Shown one piece after another: positions 34,203 to 43,838 of a stretch of 64,000 nucleotides of DNA. The stretch is taken from the NCBI GenBank assembly GCA_937906775.1, contig CALCUD010000025.1:1-64000 (forward strand), in the 5' to 3' direction. Below the pieces are notes generated by a model. It was given only the letters and a program-made list of their open reading frames with translations. It had not been told where the DNA came from and did not search any database. Within the stretch, counting starts at the first letter, position 1, and the number at the start of each line of letters is the position of its first letter. Position numbers and translations under genes: made by a program. The stretch comes from an uncultured Clostridia bacterium (GTDB lineage Bacteria; Bacillota; Clostridia; Christensenellales; Aristaeellaceae).

Positions 34203-35363
34203 TCATTCCGGCATTTCCGGAAGAACGGCTGCGTTGTTCTCCGCGCCGGTTTCCTCCGTCGCGGTTTCCGGTTCGGCAGATTCTTCCGGAGTATCGTCAG
34301 GCACGGATACCACCGCCGTCAGACCGTAAGCCGCGTTCGTGATATCTGAAAGCTTAACGCTCACGGTGAAGCTCGATTCCTCGCTGTCCTCCGCGGCCGC
34401 CGTTCCGATCATGCCGATCCGTTCCCCCGTACCCGCCACGGCAAACTCACCGTTATTGACATAGGTGAATTCCACCAGCACCGTATCCCCGACCTTCAGA
34501 TTGATCAGATCGCTCTCTCCGATAGGCGCTTCCACACGCAGGCCGTTATCGGGATTGATCTCGCACACGGTATCTCCGGCGTTCAAAGCTGCTCCGGCGT
34601 TAATGCTCAGCGTGGCGATCACGCCGTCCGTTTCCGCCCGGATGACCGTCAGATCCTGATCCGCGCCGTTCCTTGTTCCGGATACAGTTTCGAACAGCAG
34701 ATCCCCGGCATGAACTTCCGCGCCGTCCTCGGCGGCAAAAGCCGCGATCAGCCCCGTACCGGTGTAGGCCAGATTAGCCGCCAGCGCCGTGTTCCCTTTT
34801 CCGATCTTGGAGGTGGACGCCAGCGTCTCGTCGCGGTAAATGATGGCGCTCTCGCCGGAAACAAGATCGCCGTCCGTCACTTCCACCGTATAGCTGTTGC
34901 CGCTGACGGAAGTCACGATGCCGGTTCCCTTATGCCCGTTCGACGTAACGTTCAGCCAGACTTTTTCACCGGGATGGATGATTTTGTTGGCTTCCGCGTT
35001 GTACGCATTTCTGGTTGAGCCGGAGATGGTATACCGGATCTTCGGTTCCACATAGGCCACAGCGCCATAGCGGGTCGCGACAGTTTCCGCGTTGTCGCCG
35101 ATCTGGCCGAACAGGCGCACGGTTCCGTCCTGCTCCGCGAAAACTTTTGTCGTTTCAATGGTCGCCAGAACGTCTCCCGCGCTGACATGATCCCCCACAT
35201 GGACATTCACGTTTTCAACGGTACCGCCGTAGGAAGCCGTCTGGACCAGTACACTGTCGCAGACAACGCTGCCCGTCAGGCTCACGCCGTCCGCAATCGC
35301 GCAGGCACTCAGCAGGCACAGAATCAATCCGATCGCCAGGGTCGTTTTCCAATGTTTCCTCAT
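34203..35363 (-). CDS. Exported lipoyl-like adaptor protein, probable lipoprotein
   Basis: A 386-residue exported protein. The leader ends with the lipobox LSAC (residues 19-22), so lipid anchoring is likely. The mature protein has a biotinyl/lipoyl-like hairpin (VENVNVHVGDHVSAGDVLATIE) and a second one (ATLSINAGAALNAGDTVCEI), separated by a long beta-rich insert, with an acidic Glu/Thr-rich tail. It thus resembles a membrane-fusion (HlyD/MacA) protein without the usual membrane helix. The start follows GGAGGGGG. It is the fourth gene of the MacAB-like operon, which already has a canonical adaptor. Its job may be to extend or regulate the pump (inference). Confidence 0.75.
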   Translation of the reverse strand: MRKHWKTTLAIGLILCLLSACAIADGVSLTGSVVCDSVLVQTASYGGTVENVNVHVGDHVSAGDVLATIETTKVFAEQDGTVRLFGQIGDNAETVATRYGAVAYVEPKIRYTISGSTRNAYNAEANKIIHPGEKVWLNVTSNGHKGTGIVTSVSGNSYTVEVTDGDLVSGESAIIYRDETLASTSKIGKGNTALAANLAYTGTGLIAAFAAEDGAEVHAGDLLFETVSGTRNGADQDLTVIRAETDGVIATLSINAGAALNAGDTVCEINPDNGLRVEAPIGESDLINLKVGDTVLVEFTYVNNGEFAVAGTGERIGMIGTAAAEDSEESSFTVSVKLSDITNAAYGLTAVVSVPDDTPEESAEPETATEETGAENNAAVLPEMPE

Positions 35364-35392
35364 GATAATCCCCCTCCGTTGTCCATTTATGT

Positions 35393-36604
35393 TCAATTGG
35401 CGCGCAGCGCGTCAATCGGGTTCAGTTTGCTGGCCTTCCGGGCGGGTGCCCAGCCGAAGAGAATGCCGACCGCGGCGCTGAAGCCGACCCCCAGCAGGAT
35501 TGCCCCGGTATTCAGGGTAAAGGCCATGTCCATCACATTGCAGAGAATCATGCTCAGGATTTCACCGAGAAGCACACCGATCAGTCCGCCGATGATGCTC
35601 AGCAGGAAGCTTTCGATCAGGAACTGGACCTGAATCTGCCACGGAATCGCGCCGAGTGCTTTCTTCAGACCGATCTCCGCGGTGCGTTCCGTAACGGTGG
35701 TCAGCATCATATTCATGATGCCGATCCCGCCGACAACCAGCGCGATGCTCGCGATTCCCGCCAGAAGGGTGCTCACCATTCCCAGCATGGACTCCATGGT
35801 ATCCTCAATGCTGCTCATGGTAGTGATCGTAAAGCAGTCATCCTCAAAGGAGAACATGGCATCCAGCTTTTCTTCCAGAAGATCCGAAGCGGATTCGGAA
35901 TCCGTGTCATCCTTCAGGTAGACCGTCATTCCCGTAACCAGGCTCGCGTTGTTCATCTTCAGCCCGGTCGTATAGGGGATCAGGATATCCGCGCTGCCGC
36001 TTATGATATCGGTCAGGCTCTTGCTCGCGTCATCGTTCATCAGGCCGACCACCAGGAACGGGATTCCCTCGATATACACGGTTTCCCCCACCGGATCAAC
36101 GCCATAGAACAGTTCCTCCACGGTATCTCCGTTGATCAGGCAGACAAAACAGCGGTTGTCCTCATCAATGGTCGTCAGCTTCCGGCCGCGTCCGACCGCG
36201 TCCGGATTTCGGGTGAAGTAATAGGCATTCTTGCCGGAGACCGCAACGTTCGTCTGATATTTCCCGCCCCGGCTGACCCGGGCCCGCAGACTGACAGACG
36301 GCGTGATTCCGTCAACAATCTCCAGCTCTGCGAGTTCCTTCAGATCGTCCGCGCTGAGGCCTTCCTTCAGGTCGCTGCCGGTGACGCTGACCATCAGTGT
36401 GCCGGCGCCCATGCCGCTGAAGCTGTCGCTCAGGGTTCCGGAGAAACCGGAGACCGTAGTGATCAGGGCAATCACGGCGGTAACACCGATCATGATGCCG
36501 AGGATCGTCAGGAAGCTCCGGACCTTGTTGCCGCGGATGTTGTCCAGGCTCATGACAAAACATTCCTTCAGCATGATCAGGGGTTTCCGGAATGACTTAA
36601 GCAT
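35393..36604 (-). CDS. MacB-like ABC transporter permease
   Basis: A membrane subunit of about 403 residues. The first helix (FLTILGIMIGVTAVIALITT) is followed by a large extracellular MacB periplasmic-core domain (about 60-270) and three C-terminal helices of the FtsX type ending SKLNPIDALRAN. The ATG at 36604 overlaps the end of the ATPase gene; a GTG at 36616 is an alternative. Together with the ATPase and adaptor it forms a MacAB-type mechanotransmission exporter, which usually moves peptides, toxins or lipoprotein-like substrates across the envelope. Confidence 0.9.
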   Translation of the reverse strand: MLKSFRKPLIMLKECFVMSLDNIRGNKVRSFLTILGIMIGVTAVIALITTVSGFSGTLSDSFSGMGAGTLMVSVTGSDLKEGLSADDLKELAELEIVDGITPSVSLRARVSRGGKYQTNVAVSGKNAYYFTRNPDAVGRGRKLTTIDEDNRCFVCLINGDTVEELFYGVDPVGETVYIEGIPFLVVGLMNDDASKSLTDIISGSADILIPYTTGLKMNNASLVTGMTVYLKDDTDSESASDLLEEKLDAMFSFEDDCFTITTMSSIEDTMESMLGMVSTLLAGIASIALVVGGIGIMNMMLTTVTERTAEIGLKKALGAIPWQIQVQFLIESFLLSIIGGLIGVLLGEILSMILCNVMDMAFTLNTGAILLGVGFSAAVGILFGWAPARKASKLNPIDALRAN

Positions 36605-37292
36605 CTCCGAAATCACCGCCTTCCGTCAGAACGCCGTCAATGATATGCACCACCCGTTTCGCGAAGGACGCGATATGAGTGTCGTGGGTAATCATAATGA
36701 TGGTTTTCCCTTCTTCGCTCAGCTCCTGAAACAGCTCCATGACCTGAAATCCCGTTTTCTGGTCCAGTGCGCCGGTGGGTTCGTCCGCCAGCAGAATGCT
36801 GGGATTTCCGACCAGCGCCCTGGCCACCGCGACCCGTTGCTGCTGTCCGCCGGAGAGCTGATTGGGCCGGTGCCCCATCCGGTCCTCCAGGCCGACCCGG
36901 ACCAGCATCTCCCGGGCGCGTTCACGCCGCTCCTTCGGGGGAACACCGGCATAGATCAGGGGCAGCTCCACGTTCTTCTGCGCCGTGAGTCGGGGCAGAA
37001 GCTGGCTGTTCTGGAAAACGAATCCGATCTCCCGGGACCGGATACGCGCCAGCTCTTTTTCATCCAGTTCCTCGATTTCATGCCCGTGGAGGCAGTAGCT
37101 TCCGCTGGTCGCAGTATCGAGGCACCCGATAATGTTCATCAGCGTACTCTTTCCGCTTCCGCTGGGGCCGAGAACGCTCAGATACTCGCCCTGGGAAACG
37201 GTCAGGCAGATATCCTTCAGAATATGCGCCTGCTCCTCGCCAATCGTGTAATACTTGTTGATCTTCTCCATTTCGAAAAAGAGTTCGCTCAT
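36597..37292 (-). CDS. MacB/LolD-type ABC transporter ATPase
   Basis: A 231-residue ATPase with Walker A GPSGSGKST, Q loop FVFQNSQLL, signature LSGGQQQR, Walker B ILLADEPTGALD and the switch His in MITHD. The MacB/LolD type is shown by GALDQKTG and by the neighbouring FtsX-like permease, whose start overlaps this stop by several bases. The ATG at 37292 gives the normal family length; the frame is open 75 bases further upstream into the adaptor gene. Confidence 0.93.
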   Translation of the reverse strand: MSELFFEMEKINKYYTIGEEQAHILKDICLTVSQGEYLSVLGPSGSGKSTLMNIIGCLDTATSGSYCLHGHEIEELDEKELARIRSREIGFVFQNSQLLPRLTAQKNVELPLIYAGVPPKERRERAREMLVRVGLEDRMGHRPNQLSGGQQQRVAVARALVGNPSILLADEPTGALDQKTGFQVMELFQELSEEGKTIIMITHDTHIASFAKRVVHIIDGVLTEGGDFGDA

Positions 37293-37311
37293 ATTCCGCC
37301 CTCTTTTCCGA

Positions 37312-38391
37312 TCAGTTTCCCGACCGGTTTCCGCCGGTTCCGCCGTTGTTGGTCCTGTTGTTTCCACCGTTCCCGTTATTCATGTTATATCCGCCGTTCC
37401 CGCCGCCGAAGTTTCTGTTCCCTCCGGGCATCTGCATGCCGCCGCCAAAGAAGTTCCGGCCGCCGAACAGACCCGCGAAGAGGCCCGCGGTGGTTGTATC
37501 CACCTTCATCTCGGCATAGACTGTATCTCCGGATGCCAGTCCTTCCGTAATCTCGACATAGTTACCGTTGGAAACGCCGGTCGCGATATACTGCCGCGTG
37601 ACCTGATCCTCCTCATCCCGGAGGTATACAAAAGCCTTGTTGTTCTCGTCAAAGCTGATCGCGTCCGCCTTCAGGATCACGACGTCGGTCGCCTCTTCCT
37701 TGGGGACGGTCACCGTAACCTGCATTCCGGGGTAGCAGCCTTCATCCACGTCGACATAGGCCTTCGCGGTATAGTAAGCGACACTTCCTCCGGAGCTGGA
37801 AACATAGTCTATGGAAGCAATGGTGCTTTCAAACGTTTTCTCCGTGGCGGTCGTCGTAATCCGGCAGTCATCCCCCACGTGCACATCGCCGATGTCGTAT
37901 TCATCCACGCGAATGCTTACCGTCATGTGTGTAAAATCCACAATCTGAGCCACGGCGTCATCCGCGGCTACCGTATCACCGGTGGCATAGTAGACCTGAT
38001 TCACGGTTCCGTCGATCTCCGCTTCCGGTGTCTGCCCGTTGCTGAGCTTAGCCAGACGGGTTCCTTTTTTCACCGGATCCCCTTCCCGGACATAAACCGC
38101 CCGGACATCCGGACTGCCTTTGGCATATACGGTCTGGGAATTCACGGTCTGAATGGTGCCGCTGAAGGACAGCGCGTTGGATATGCTGCCGGTCGTGGTA
38201 TTGTACGCTTCATAATTGACGGTATATTCCGCCTTCAGGCGGCTCCAGGCGTAAAAACCGGCACCCGCCAGAAGAGCCAGGATCAGCAGGGTCACAATCA
38301 CCCGACGGATAATCCGGCGTGCTTTCCTTTTCTTCTTCTTTTCTTTCCCGATATCCGGTGTCGGCACGGCTGTCGGCTTTTCATTACTCAT
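37312..38391 (-). CDS. HlyD/MacA-type efflux adaptor
   Basis: A 359-residue membrane-fusion protein. A basic N-terminus (KEKKKKRKARR) precedes one membrane helix (about 30-48). The extracellular part holds lipoyl half-motifs and beta-barrel regions (VYVREGDPVKKGTRLAKL, VRVDEYDIGDVHVGDD). The C-terminal 50 residues are rich in Gly, Asn and Arg. It is the first gene of a four-gene operon (adaptor, ATPase, permease, second adaptor), 19 bp before the ATPase start. AAGGAG precedes the ATG at 38391. The long alpha-hairpin seen in Gram-negative MacA is short or absent, as expected for a cell without an outer membrane. Confidence 0.88.
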   Translation of the reverse strand: MSNEKPTAVPTPDIGKEKKKKRKARRIIRRVIVTLLILALLAGAGFYAWSRLKAEYTVNYEAYNTTTGSISNALSFSGTIQTVNSQTVYAKGSPDVRAVYVREGDPVKKGTRLAKLSNGQTPEAEIDGTVNQVYYATGDTVAADDAVAQIVDFTHMTVSIRVDEYDIGDVHVGDDCRITTTATEKTFESTIASIDYVSSSGGSVAYYTAKAYVDVDEGCYPGMQVTVTVPKEEATDVVILKADAISFDENNKAFVYLRDEEDQVTRQYIATGVSNGNYVEITEGLASGDTVYAEMKVDTTTAGLFAGLFGGRNFFGGGMQMPGGNRNFGGGNGGYNMNNGNGGNNRTNNGGTGGNRSGN

Positions 38392-38522
38392 AATCCGGTT
38401 CTCCTTCCCGTTATTTGCTGCTGGAATCATCATAACATAAATGATCCCGCTTTTTATGAATTCTTGGGAAACGTAGTATGAACAGATTGTAAACTTATTT
38501 CTGAAATCCGTAAATCCGCATG

Positions 38523-38549
38523 AAAAAGCCTTCTCCGGAGGAGAAGGCT
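38523..38549 (-). terminator. Intrinsic terminator
   Basis: A 10-bp perfect stem (38527-38536 with 38540-38549) with a 3-base loop is followed on the minus strand by five Ts. It lies about 85 bases past the stop of the truncated surface protein, and would also end read-through from the his operon. Confidence 0.85.
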
Positions 38550-38634
38550 CATCTGTCAGAAATCGGGAAAACAGATATACGACGCGAAAAGGATTCCCGT
38601 TCGCGGCGAAGGCCGCGTCCGTGAAGTTCCCCGG

Positions 38635-39804
38635 TTACCGCTGCTTTCTCCGTTTCAGCAGGAGGAAAGCCGTGCCGGCGGACGCAATGCACAGGAGAAG
38701 CAGCAGCGCCGTGGGGGTGCTGTCTCCGGTAGCCGGAACCGGCGGAATCACAGCGGGCTTTATGGTGAAATAGGTCTGTGCTTTCTTTTCGACATTCCCC
38801 AGTTTAGAGACAATCGCCAGCTTGTGCCGGCCCGGTTTCAGGCTCTTCAGGAAGGCGGGCTTCAGATAAACAACAGTGGAACCGGAAGCCGAAATGTAGT
38901 TGACGGGATCCACGGTCCGGTCATCCACTTCAACACGGATGAAGGTGCTGTAGTCGGCGTCGGAACGGAATTTCAGTTTCCCCTGGCTGCTTTCGGTCCA
39001 TTCGTTGTTCTGACCCTCAATGATGACCGGATCGGCATCGGGAGCCGGGGTTGACGTCGGAACGGGAGTAGGCGTCGGAGTGGGCGTCGGAGTGGGGGCA
39101 GGAACCGACGCGTTTTCCCATCCGGCGTACAGGATCAGGGCTGCCTTCACAGGTGTGGAGAAGTCATATGCCTGAGTGCAGTTCGCATCGGTAAACCAGC
39201 CGATGAATTTCTTTTCGCTTTGGGTGGGATCGGAGGAAGGTCTGACAGCCGTTTTCCCTTCCGTAACGCTCTGCGCCGGAACCGCGCTGCCGCCGCCGGT
39301 TTCAAAGGTCACCGTAAAGATGTCCAGTACGGTGAGGGTTCCTTCGCGGTAATCAACCCTGTAATTGCCCCCATCCCTGTACCTCTGCTGAACCGTGATC
39401 GGATGGGTTCCGGGGACGCTGATGTCCTCCGTGACGCCGAACGTGAGACCGTCTTCTTTCAGTCTCCCGTCATCGGCGGCGTCGCCGGATGTCCAGGTGA
39501 ATGCCGGGCAGGGATCTCCCCTGACGATGGTCTGATCGTCCGGAGTGACGGTAACGGACTTGGGCACAATTTTGCAGTCACAGGAATTGGTGTCTGTATA
39601 GTTTCCCATTCCTTGAACCCCGATAGTGTACGGTATGGCTTCGTCACCTGTAAACGTATTGACTGTATATGTGGGATTGCTCGTATAATTCTGAATCTGA
39701 AAGTCCTTCCCGGCTTTCGGCGCCAGTCTGCTTTGGGGTTGCAGAAAAAAGAACCGGGCCTCATCAGGGAGCCAGGTCCGTCCAGTTTTTAAACTGATAA
39801 GCAA
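38635..39804 (-). pseudogene. 5'-truncated surface protein with InlB-like repeat
   Basis: The C-terminal part of a cell-surface protein. Beta-rich MBG/Ig-like stretches (VTVTPDDQTIVRGDPCP) precede an InlB B-repeat-like unit (KKFIGWFTDANCTQAYDFSTPV ... LYAGW, in pieces). A long PTPTPTP linker, an X2-like Ig unit (KPAFLKSLKPGRHKLAI) and a C-terminal helix with a basic tail (LLLLCIASAGTAFLLLKRRK) follow. There is no signal peptide: the frame runs into the end of hisK and overlaps it by 41 bases, with no ribosome binding site. This looks like a remnant left when the 5' end was deleted and the his operon became its neighbour. If still translated it could not be exported. Confidence 0.68.
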
Positions 39805-40507
39805 TGTTTTCCCGGCAATGGCTGTCGCTGGAAAGGATCTGCGTCGCGCCGCGGGCCTTCAGATATTCCCGGATGGGTTCCGAGGGATACGGGGAGGTCC
39901 GCCACCCGCGGGACATCGCTCCGGTATTGATCTCGAAAGGTTTTCCCGTCTTCAGCAGCGCGTCCGCCGCTTTTTGCCAGGCGGCAACATAGCGCGGATG
40001 GTTCTCGTCAAAGTAATGCCCTTTTTCGTTGAACTTGGTAATCAGGTCGAAGTGACCGATGATGTCGCATCGGGTCTTCCGGACCACGTCCGCTTCCAGC
40101 TCATAATAGGCTTCCGCGAGAGCGTACCAGTCCCCGCCGAAGTATTGGCAGACCCAGTTTTCCAGCCGGTCCGGCGTCCAGTCGACCGTCACGTGATGCC
40201 CGTCCGGCATTTTCAGTGCGTGGACGGAGCCGATCACATAATCATATTCACCGGTAATCTCGCTCCAGTAATCCCGCTCCAGTCCGCACAGGACTGTGAT
40301 CCGATCCCCGTACTTATCCTTCAGGCGCGCCATTTCCGCGCGGTAAAGCGGTTCCGTTTCCGGCTTCATTCCGCAATCGTCATAATCCGTGGGGGAATGC
40401 TCGGAGATGCCGACGGTATCCAGCCCCATTCCGATGGCGGAAAGGACCATCTCCTCCGCCGTATCCTTTCCGTCCGAAAAGACGGTATGCATATGCAGAT
40501 CACGCAT
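39764..40507 (-). CDS. hisK: Histidinol-phosphatase, PHP type
   Basis: A 247-residue PHP phosphatase that converts histidinol phosphate to histidinol. It has the motifs [33 protein letters not shown] and SSDSHCRE, matching HisK/HisJ. It starts 8 bases inside the end of hisIE. It fills the step that the HisB in this operon, which lacks a phosphatase domain, cannot do. As the last his gene, it abuts the truncated surface protein. Confidence 0.92.
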   Translation of the reverse strand: MRDLHMHTVFSDGKDTAEEMVLSAIGMGLDTVGISEHSPTDYDDCGMKPETEPLYRAEMARLKDKYGDRITVLCGLERDYWSEITGEYDYVIGSVHALKMPDGHHVTVDWTPDRLENWVCQYFGGDWYALAEAYYELEADVVRKTRCDIIGHFDLITKFNEKGHYFDENHPRYVAAWQKAADALLKTGKPFEINTGAMSRGWRTSPYPSEPIREYLKARGATQILSSDSHCRENIAYQFKNWTDLAP

Positions 40508-41156
40508 TGCCGGTCATTTTCTCCTGCTTGACCTTATGATCGATCACATGACGGGAAGCCAGTTCCTTATGAATATCCTGCAGGGAAATACCGGCCTCGA
40601 TCATCAGGACCATGACATGGTAGGTCAGGTCCGCGATCTCATATACGGTTTCCGCCTTGTCCCGGTCCTTGGCCGCGATGATGACCTCGGTGGATTCCTC
40701 GCCGACCTTCTTCAGGATCTTGTCCAGGCCCTTTTCAAACAGATAGGTCGTATAGGAGCCTTCCTTCTTCTCGGTCTTCCGGCCTTCGATCAGATCCATC
40801 AGTCCCTGCAGCGTGAATTCGTGACGCTCGTCGCTTTCCCAGATCACGTCATTGAAGCAGCTGTCCGCGCCGGTATGGCAGGCCGGTCCGTCCTTCTCTA
40901 CCTTGACCTGCAGCGCGTCCCCGTCGCAGTCTGCGGTGATGGATACGATATGCTGATAATTGCCGCTGGTCTCCCCCTTCAACCAGAGTTCCTGACGGCT
41001 GCGGCTCCAGAAGCAGGTCAGACCCTTTTCCATGGAAATTTTCAGACTTTCCCGGTTCATATAGGCCAGCGTAAGGACCTTGCCGGTTTCCGCGTCGGTC
41101 ACAATCGCGGGAATCAGACCGTTTTCATCAAACTTCAGTGTTTCCGGATCAAACAT
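40500..41156 (-). CDS. hisIE: Bifunctional phosphoribosyl-AMP cyclohydrolase/ATP pyrophosphatase
   Basis: A 218-residue fusion for steps 2 and 3 of histidine synthesis. The HisI half (about 1-110) has [10 protein letters not shown] and the metal site [12 protein letters not shown] with PACHTG. The HisE half (about 120-210) has [15 protein letters not shown] and [11 protein letters not shown], typical of the pyrophosphatase helices. GGAGGAA precedes the ATG, 15 bp after hisF. Confidence 0.95.
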   Translation of the reverse strand: MFDPETLKFDENGLIPAIVTDAETGKVLTLAYMNRESLKISMEKGLTCFWSRSRQELWLKGETSGNYQHIVSITADCDGDALQVKVEKDGPACHTGADSCFNDVIWESDERHEFTLQGLMDLIEGRKTEKKEGSYTTYLFEKGLDKILKKVGEESTEVIIAAKDRDKAETVYEIADLTYHVMVLMIEAGISLQDIHKELASRHVIDHKVKQEKMTGNA

Positions 41157-41171
41157 ATTCCGGTTCCTCCT

Positions 41172-41930
41172 TTATCTTCTGGCGGAGATTCCGTTCTCCG
41201 CCATGGCTTTCTTCAGATCGTCGATCGCCACTTCGCCGAAATGGAAGATTGAGGCCGCCAGTCCCGCGTCCACGCCGGGCAGCGTATGGAACAGCGTAAT
41301 GAAATCCTGGATGTTCCCGGCCCCGCCGCTGGCGATCACCGGCACCTGAACCGCGTCGCACACGGCGGAAAGCATTTCAAGATCGAAGCCCTTCTTCACG
41401 CCGTCGGTGTCGATGGAGTTGACAACCACCTCACCGGCGCCGTCCCCGACGCACCGCCGGATCCATTCAATGGCCTCCATCCCCGTATTCTCGCGTCCGC
41501 CTTTGGCGAATACCCGGAACACGCCGTCCACCCGCTTCACATCGACGCTGAGCACCACGCACTGGTCGCCGTAGAGCTTCGCGGCCTTTCCGACAAGCGA
41601 GGGATCCCGGATCGCACCGGAATTGACGCTGACCTTGTCCGCGCCGCATTTGAGCACCCGGTCAAAATCCGCCGTGGTATTGATTCCGCCGCCGACCGTG
41701 AGGGGAATGAAAACGCTCTTCGCCGTCTCCGTCAGGATGTCCGTAAACAGCGCGCGTCCCTCGGCGCTGGCGGTGATATCGTAGAACACCAGCTCATCCG
41801 CCCCGTGATCGCTGTAGTATTTGGCCAGCTTCACCGGTGAATCCACGTCGCCCAGTCCCTGAAAGTTGACCCCTTTGACCACCCGGCCGTCCTTCACGTC
41901 CAGGCAGGGAATGATCCGTTTCGTAATCAT
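41172..41930 (-). CDS. hisF: Imidazole glycerol phosphate synthase, cyclase subunit
   Basis: A 252-residue (beta/alpha)8 enzyme making imidazole glycerol phosphate and AICAR with ammonia from HisH. The catalytic acids lie in CLDVKDGRVVKG and SIDTDGVKKG, and phosphate-binding motifs occur in VGGGINT and ASGGAGN. The start overlaps the hisA stop by four bases (ATGA). Confidence 0.97.
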   Translation of the reverse strand: MITKRIIPCLDVKDGRVVKGVNFQGLGDVDSPVKLAKYYSDHGADELVFYDITASAEGRALFTDILTETAKSVFIPLTVGGGINTTADFDRVLKCGADKVSVNSGAIRDPSLVGKAAKLYGDQCVVLSVDVKRVDGVFRVFAKGGRENTGMEAIEWIRRCVGDGAGEVVVNSIDTDGVKKGFDLEMLSAVCDAVQVPVIASGGAGNIQDFITLFHTLPGVDAGLAASIFHFGEVAIDDLKKAMAENGISARR

Positions 41931-42640
41931 CGGGCCACCTCAATCGCTTTCTTCAGATCGATATCCCCGGTGTAGTACGCCTTGCCGATGATGGCGCCGT
42001 ACAGCTCCATCCGCCGCAGGCTCTCCACATCCTCCAGCGTGGAAACCCCGCCGGAGGCGGTGATATCGAGATTCAGTTCCTTTTTCAGTTCCCGGTACAG
42101 CTCCCGGTTCGTACCCCGCATCGCGCCGTCGCGACTGATGTCAGTACAGATCAGCGTCTTCACGCCGCGCCCTGACATGTCCCGGCAGAAATCCAGAAAG
42201 GGCAGCGTGGACTTTTCCGTCCAGCCCCGGATCGCGACGAACCCGTCCCGGATGTCGACTCCGACAGCGATCCTTTCCCCGTACCGGGACAGAGCGCTGT
42301 CCAGGAAGGCGGGATCCTCCACCGCCGCGGTGCCGAGAATGACCCGGTCCAGTCCGGATTCCAGATAGCGCTTCACCGTATCCATGGACCGGATACCGCC
42401 GCCGATCTCGCAGAAGAGCCCGGCCTTTTCCCGGATCCGGAGAACCGTTTCCAGATTCGGCGTTTCTCCGGTCTTTGCGCCCTCCAGATCCACCAGATGC
42501 GCGTGCGTCGCGCCGGCTGCCGCAAAAGCCTCCCCGATTTCCTCGGGATGTTCGCTGTAAACGGTCATCTGCGCGTAGTCACCTTTGTAAAGTCGGACCG
42601 CCTTGCCTTCGTAAAGGTCAATTGCCGGAAAAATGATCAT
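41927..42640 (-). CDS. hisA: ProFAR isomerase
   Basis: A 237-residue barrel enzyme catalysing the Amadori rearrangement of ProFAR. The catalytic Asp pair lies in FPAIDLYEGKAVRL and CTDISRDGAMRGTN. Phosphate loops IGGGIR and TASGGVS are present. It overlaps hisH upstream and hisF downstream, each by four bases. Confidence 0.96.
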   Translation of the reverse strand: MIIFPAIDLYEGKAVRLYKGDYAQMTVYSEHPEEIGEAFAAAGATHAHLVDLEGAKTGETPNLETVLRIREKAGLFCEIGGGIRSMDTVKRYLESGLDRVILGTAAVEDPAFLDSALSRYGERIAVGVDIRDGFVAIRGWTEKSTLPFLDFCRDMSGRGVKTLICTDISRDGAMRGTNRELYRELKKELNLDITASGGVSTLEDVESLRRMELYGAIIGKAYYTGDIDLKKAIEVAR

Positions 42641-43254
42641 GCTTTCACCTCACAGAAGGCCCGCAGGATGTTCAGCCCCACGTTTCCGCTCTTTTCCGGA
42701 TGGAACTGACAGCCCAGAATCTTTCCCTTTCCGACGCAGGCCGTCAGCTCCGCGCCGTATTCCGTTGTCGCCAGCAGGCTGTCTTCACAGCCCACGGCGC
42801 TGTAGGAATGTACAAAATAGACATGGTCCCCTTCCCGGATATACCGGAACAACGGGGACTCCTTTTTGAAGATCAGGGCGTTCCAGCCCATCTGGGGGAT
42901 CTTCAGCCCTTCGGGGATCCGCTCCGAAATCGGACGGATCTCGCCCCGGAGCAGCCCGAGACCTTTATTCTCGCCGTATTCATAGCTTTTTTCAAACAGC
43001 AGCTGCATTCCCAGGCAGATTCCCATCAACGGTTTCCCCGCGACGGCAATCTCCCGGACCGTGTCCGCCAGGCCGGATTCCCGCAGCTTGGCGGCGGCAT
43101 CGGCAAAAGCGCCGACACCGGGCAGGATCACCCGGTCCGCCTTCCGGAGTTCCTCCGGTTCGGAAGTCACCCGGGCTTCCTCGCCGATCGCGGCGAAGGA
43201 GCTTTTCAGGCTGAAGAGGTTTCCGACCCCGTAATCGATGATCGCGGTCATCAC
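42637..43254 (-). CDS. hisH: Imidazole glycerol phosphate synthase, glutaminase subunit
   Basis: A 205-residue class I glutamine amidotransferase. The nucleophilic Cys is in GICLGMQLLF and the His-Glu pair in CQFHPEKSG. GVGAFADA gives the substrate loop. It supplies ammonia to HisF. Four-base overlaps with hisB and hisA suggest coupled translation of the whole set. Confidence 0.96.
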   Translation of the reverse strand: MMTAIIDYGVGNLFSLKSSFAAIGEEARVTSEPEELRKADRVILPGVGAFADAAAKLRESGLADTVREIAVAGKPLMGICLGMQLLFEKSYEYGENKGLGLLRGEIRPISERIPEGLKIPQMGWNALIFKKESPLFRYIREGDHVYFVHSYSAVGCEDSLLATTEYGAELTACVGKGKILGCQFHPEKSGNVGLNILRAFCEVKA

Positions 43255-43838
43255 AGAACTCCCTTCGTGCTCGGGATCTCGTCGGCAAAATCAGGATCGA
43301 TCTTTACCGCTTCCTTCAAGGTCCGGGCAAAACTCTTGAATGTTCCTTCAATGATATGATGGCTGTTTTTCCCGGCCAGCTGGCGGATGTGCAGCGTGCA
43401 CCTCGCGTTCCGGACAAAGCCGAGGAAAAACTCCTCCACCAGCTCCGTATCGAAGGTGCCGACCTTCTCCGTCGGGATCTCAAGCCCGTAGCCCAGCCAG
43501 TCCCTTCCGGACAGATCCACAGCCGTCAGGATCAGCGTCTCGTCCATAGGCAGGGTCATGCTGCCGTAACGGACGATTCCGCGTTTATCCCCCAGGGCTT
43601 CCGCGAACGCCTGTCCCAGCGCGATGCCGATATCCTCGGCGCTGTGATGATCGTCGACCCGGGTATCCCCGGCGCATTTCACTTTCAGATCGAACCGGGC
43701 ATGGCGTGCGAACAGCGTCAGCATATGATCCATGAACCCAACGCCGGTATCGATCTCCGATTTTCCGGTCCCGTCCAGTTCCAGCCGGATCAGGATATCC
43801 GTTTCCCCCGTTTTCCGGGCGATCTGCGCGTTTCTCAT
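43251..43838 (-). CDS. hisB: Imidazoleglycerol-phosphate dehydratase
   Basis: A 195-residue monofunctional dehydratase with the paired metal motifs DDHHSAEDIGIALGQA and NSHHIIEGTFKSFAR, and FMDHMLTLFARH near the start. No HAD phosphatase domain is fused, consistent with the separate hisK. The ATG at 43838 follows GGAGGAAAAC and overlaps the hisC stop by four bases; the frame is open further upstream inside hisC. Confidence 0.96.
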   Translation of the reverse strand: MRNAQIARKTGETDILIRLELDGTGKSEIDTGVGFMDHMLTLFARHARFDLKVKCAGDTRVDDHHSAEDIGIALGQAFAEALGDKRGIVRYGSMTLPMDETLILTAVDLSGRDWLGYGLEIPTEKVGTFDTELVEEFFLGFVRNARCTLHIRQLAGKNSHHIIEGTFKSFARTLKEAVKIDPDFADEIPSTKGVL

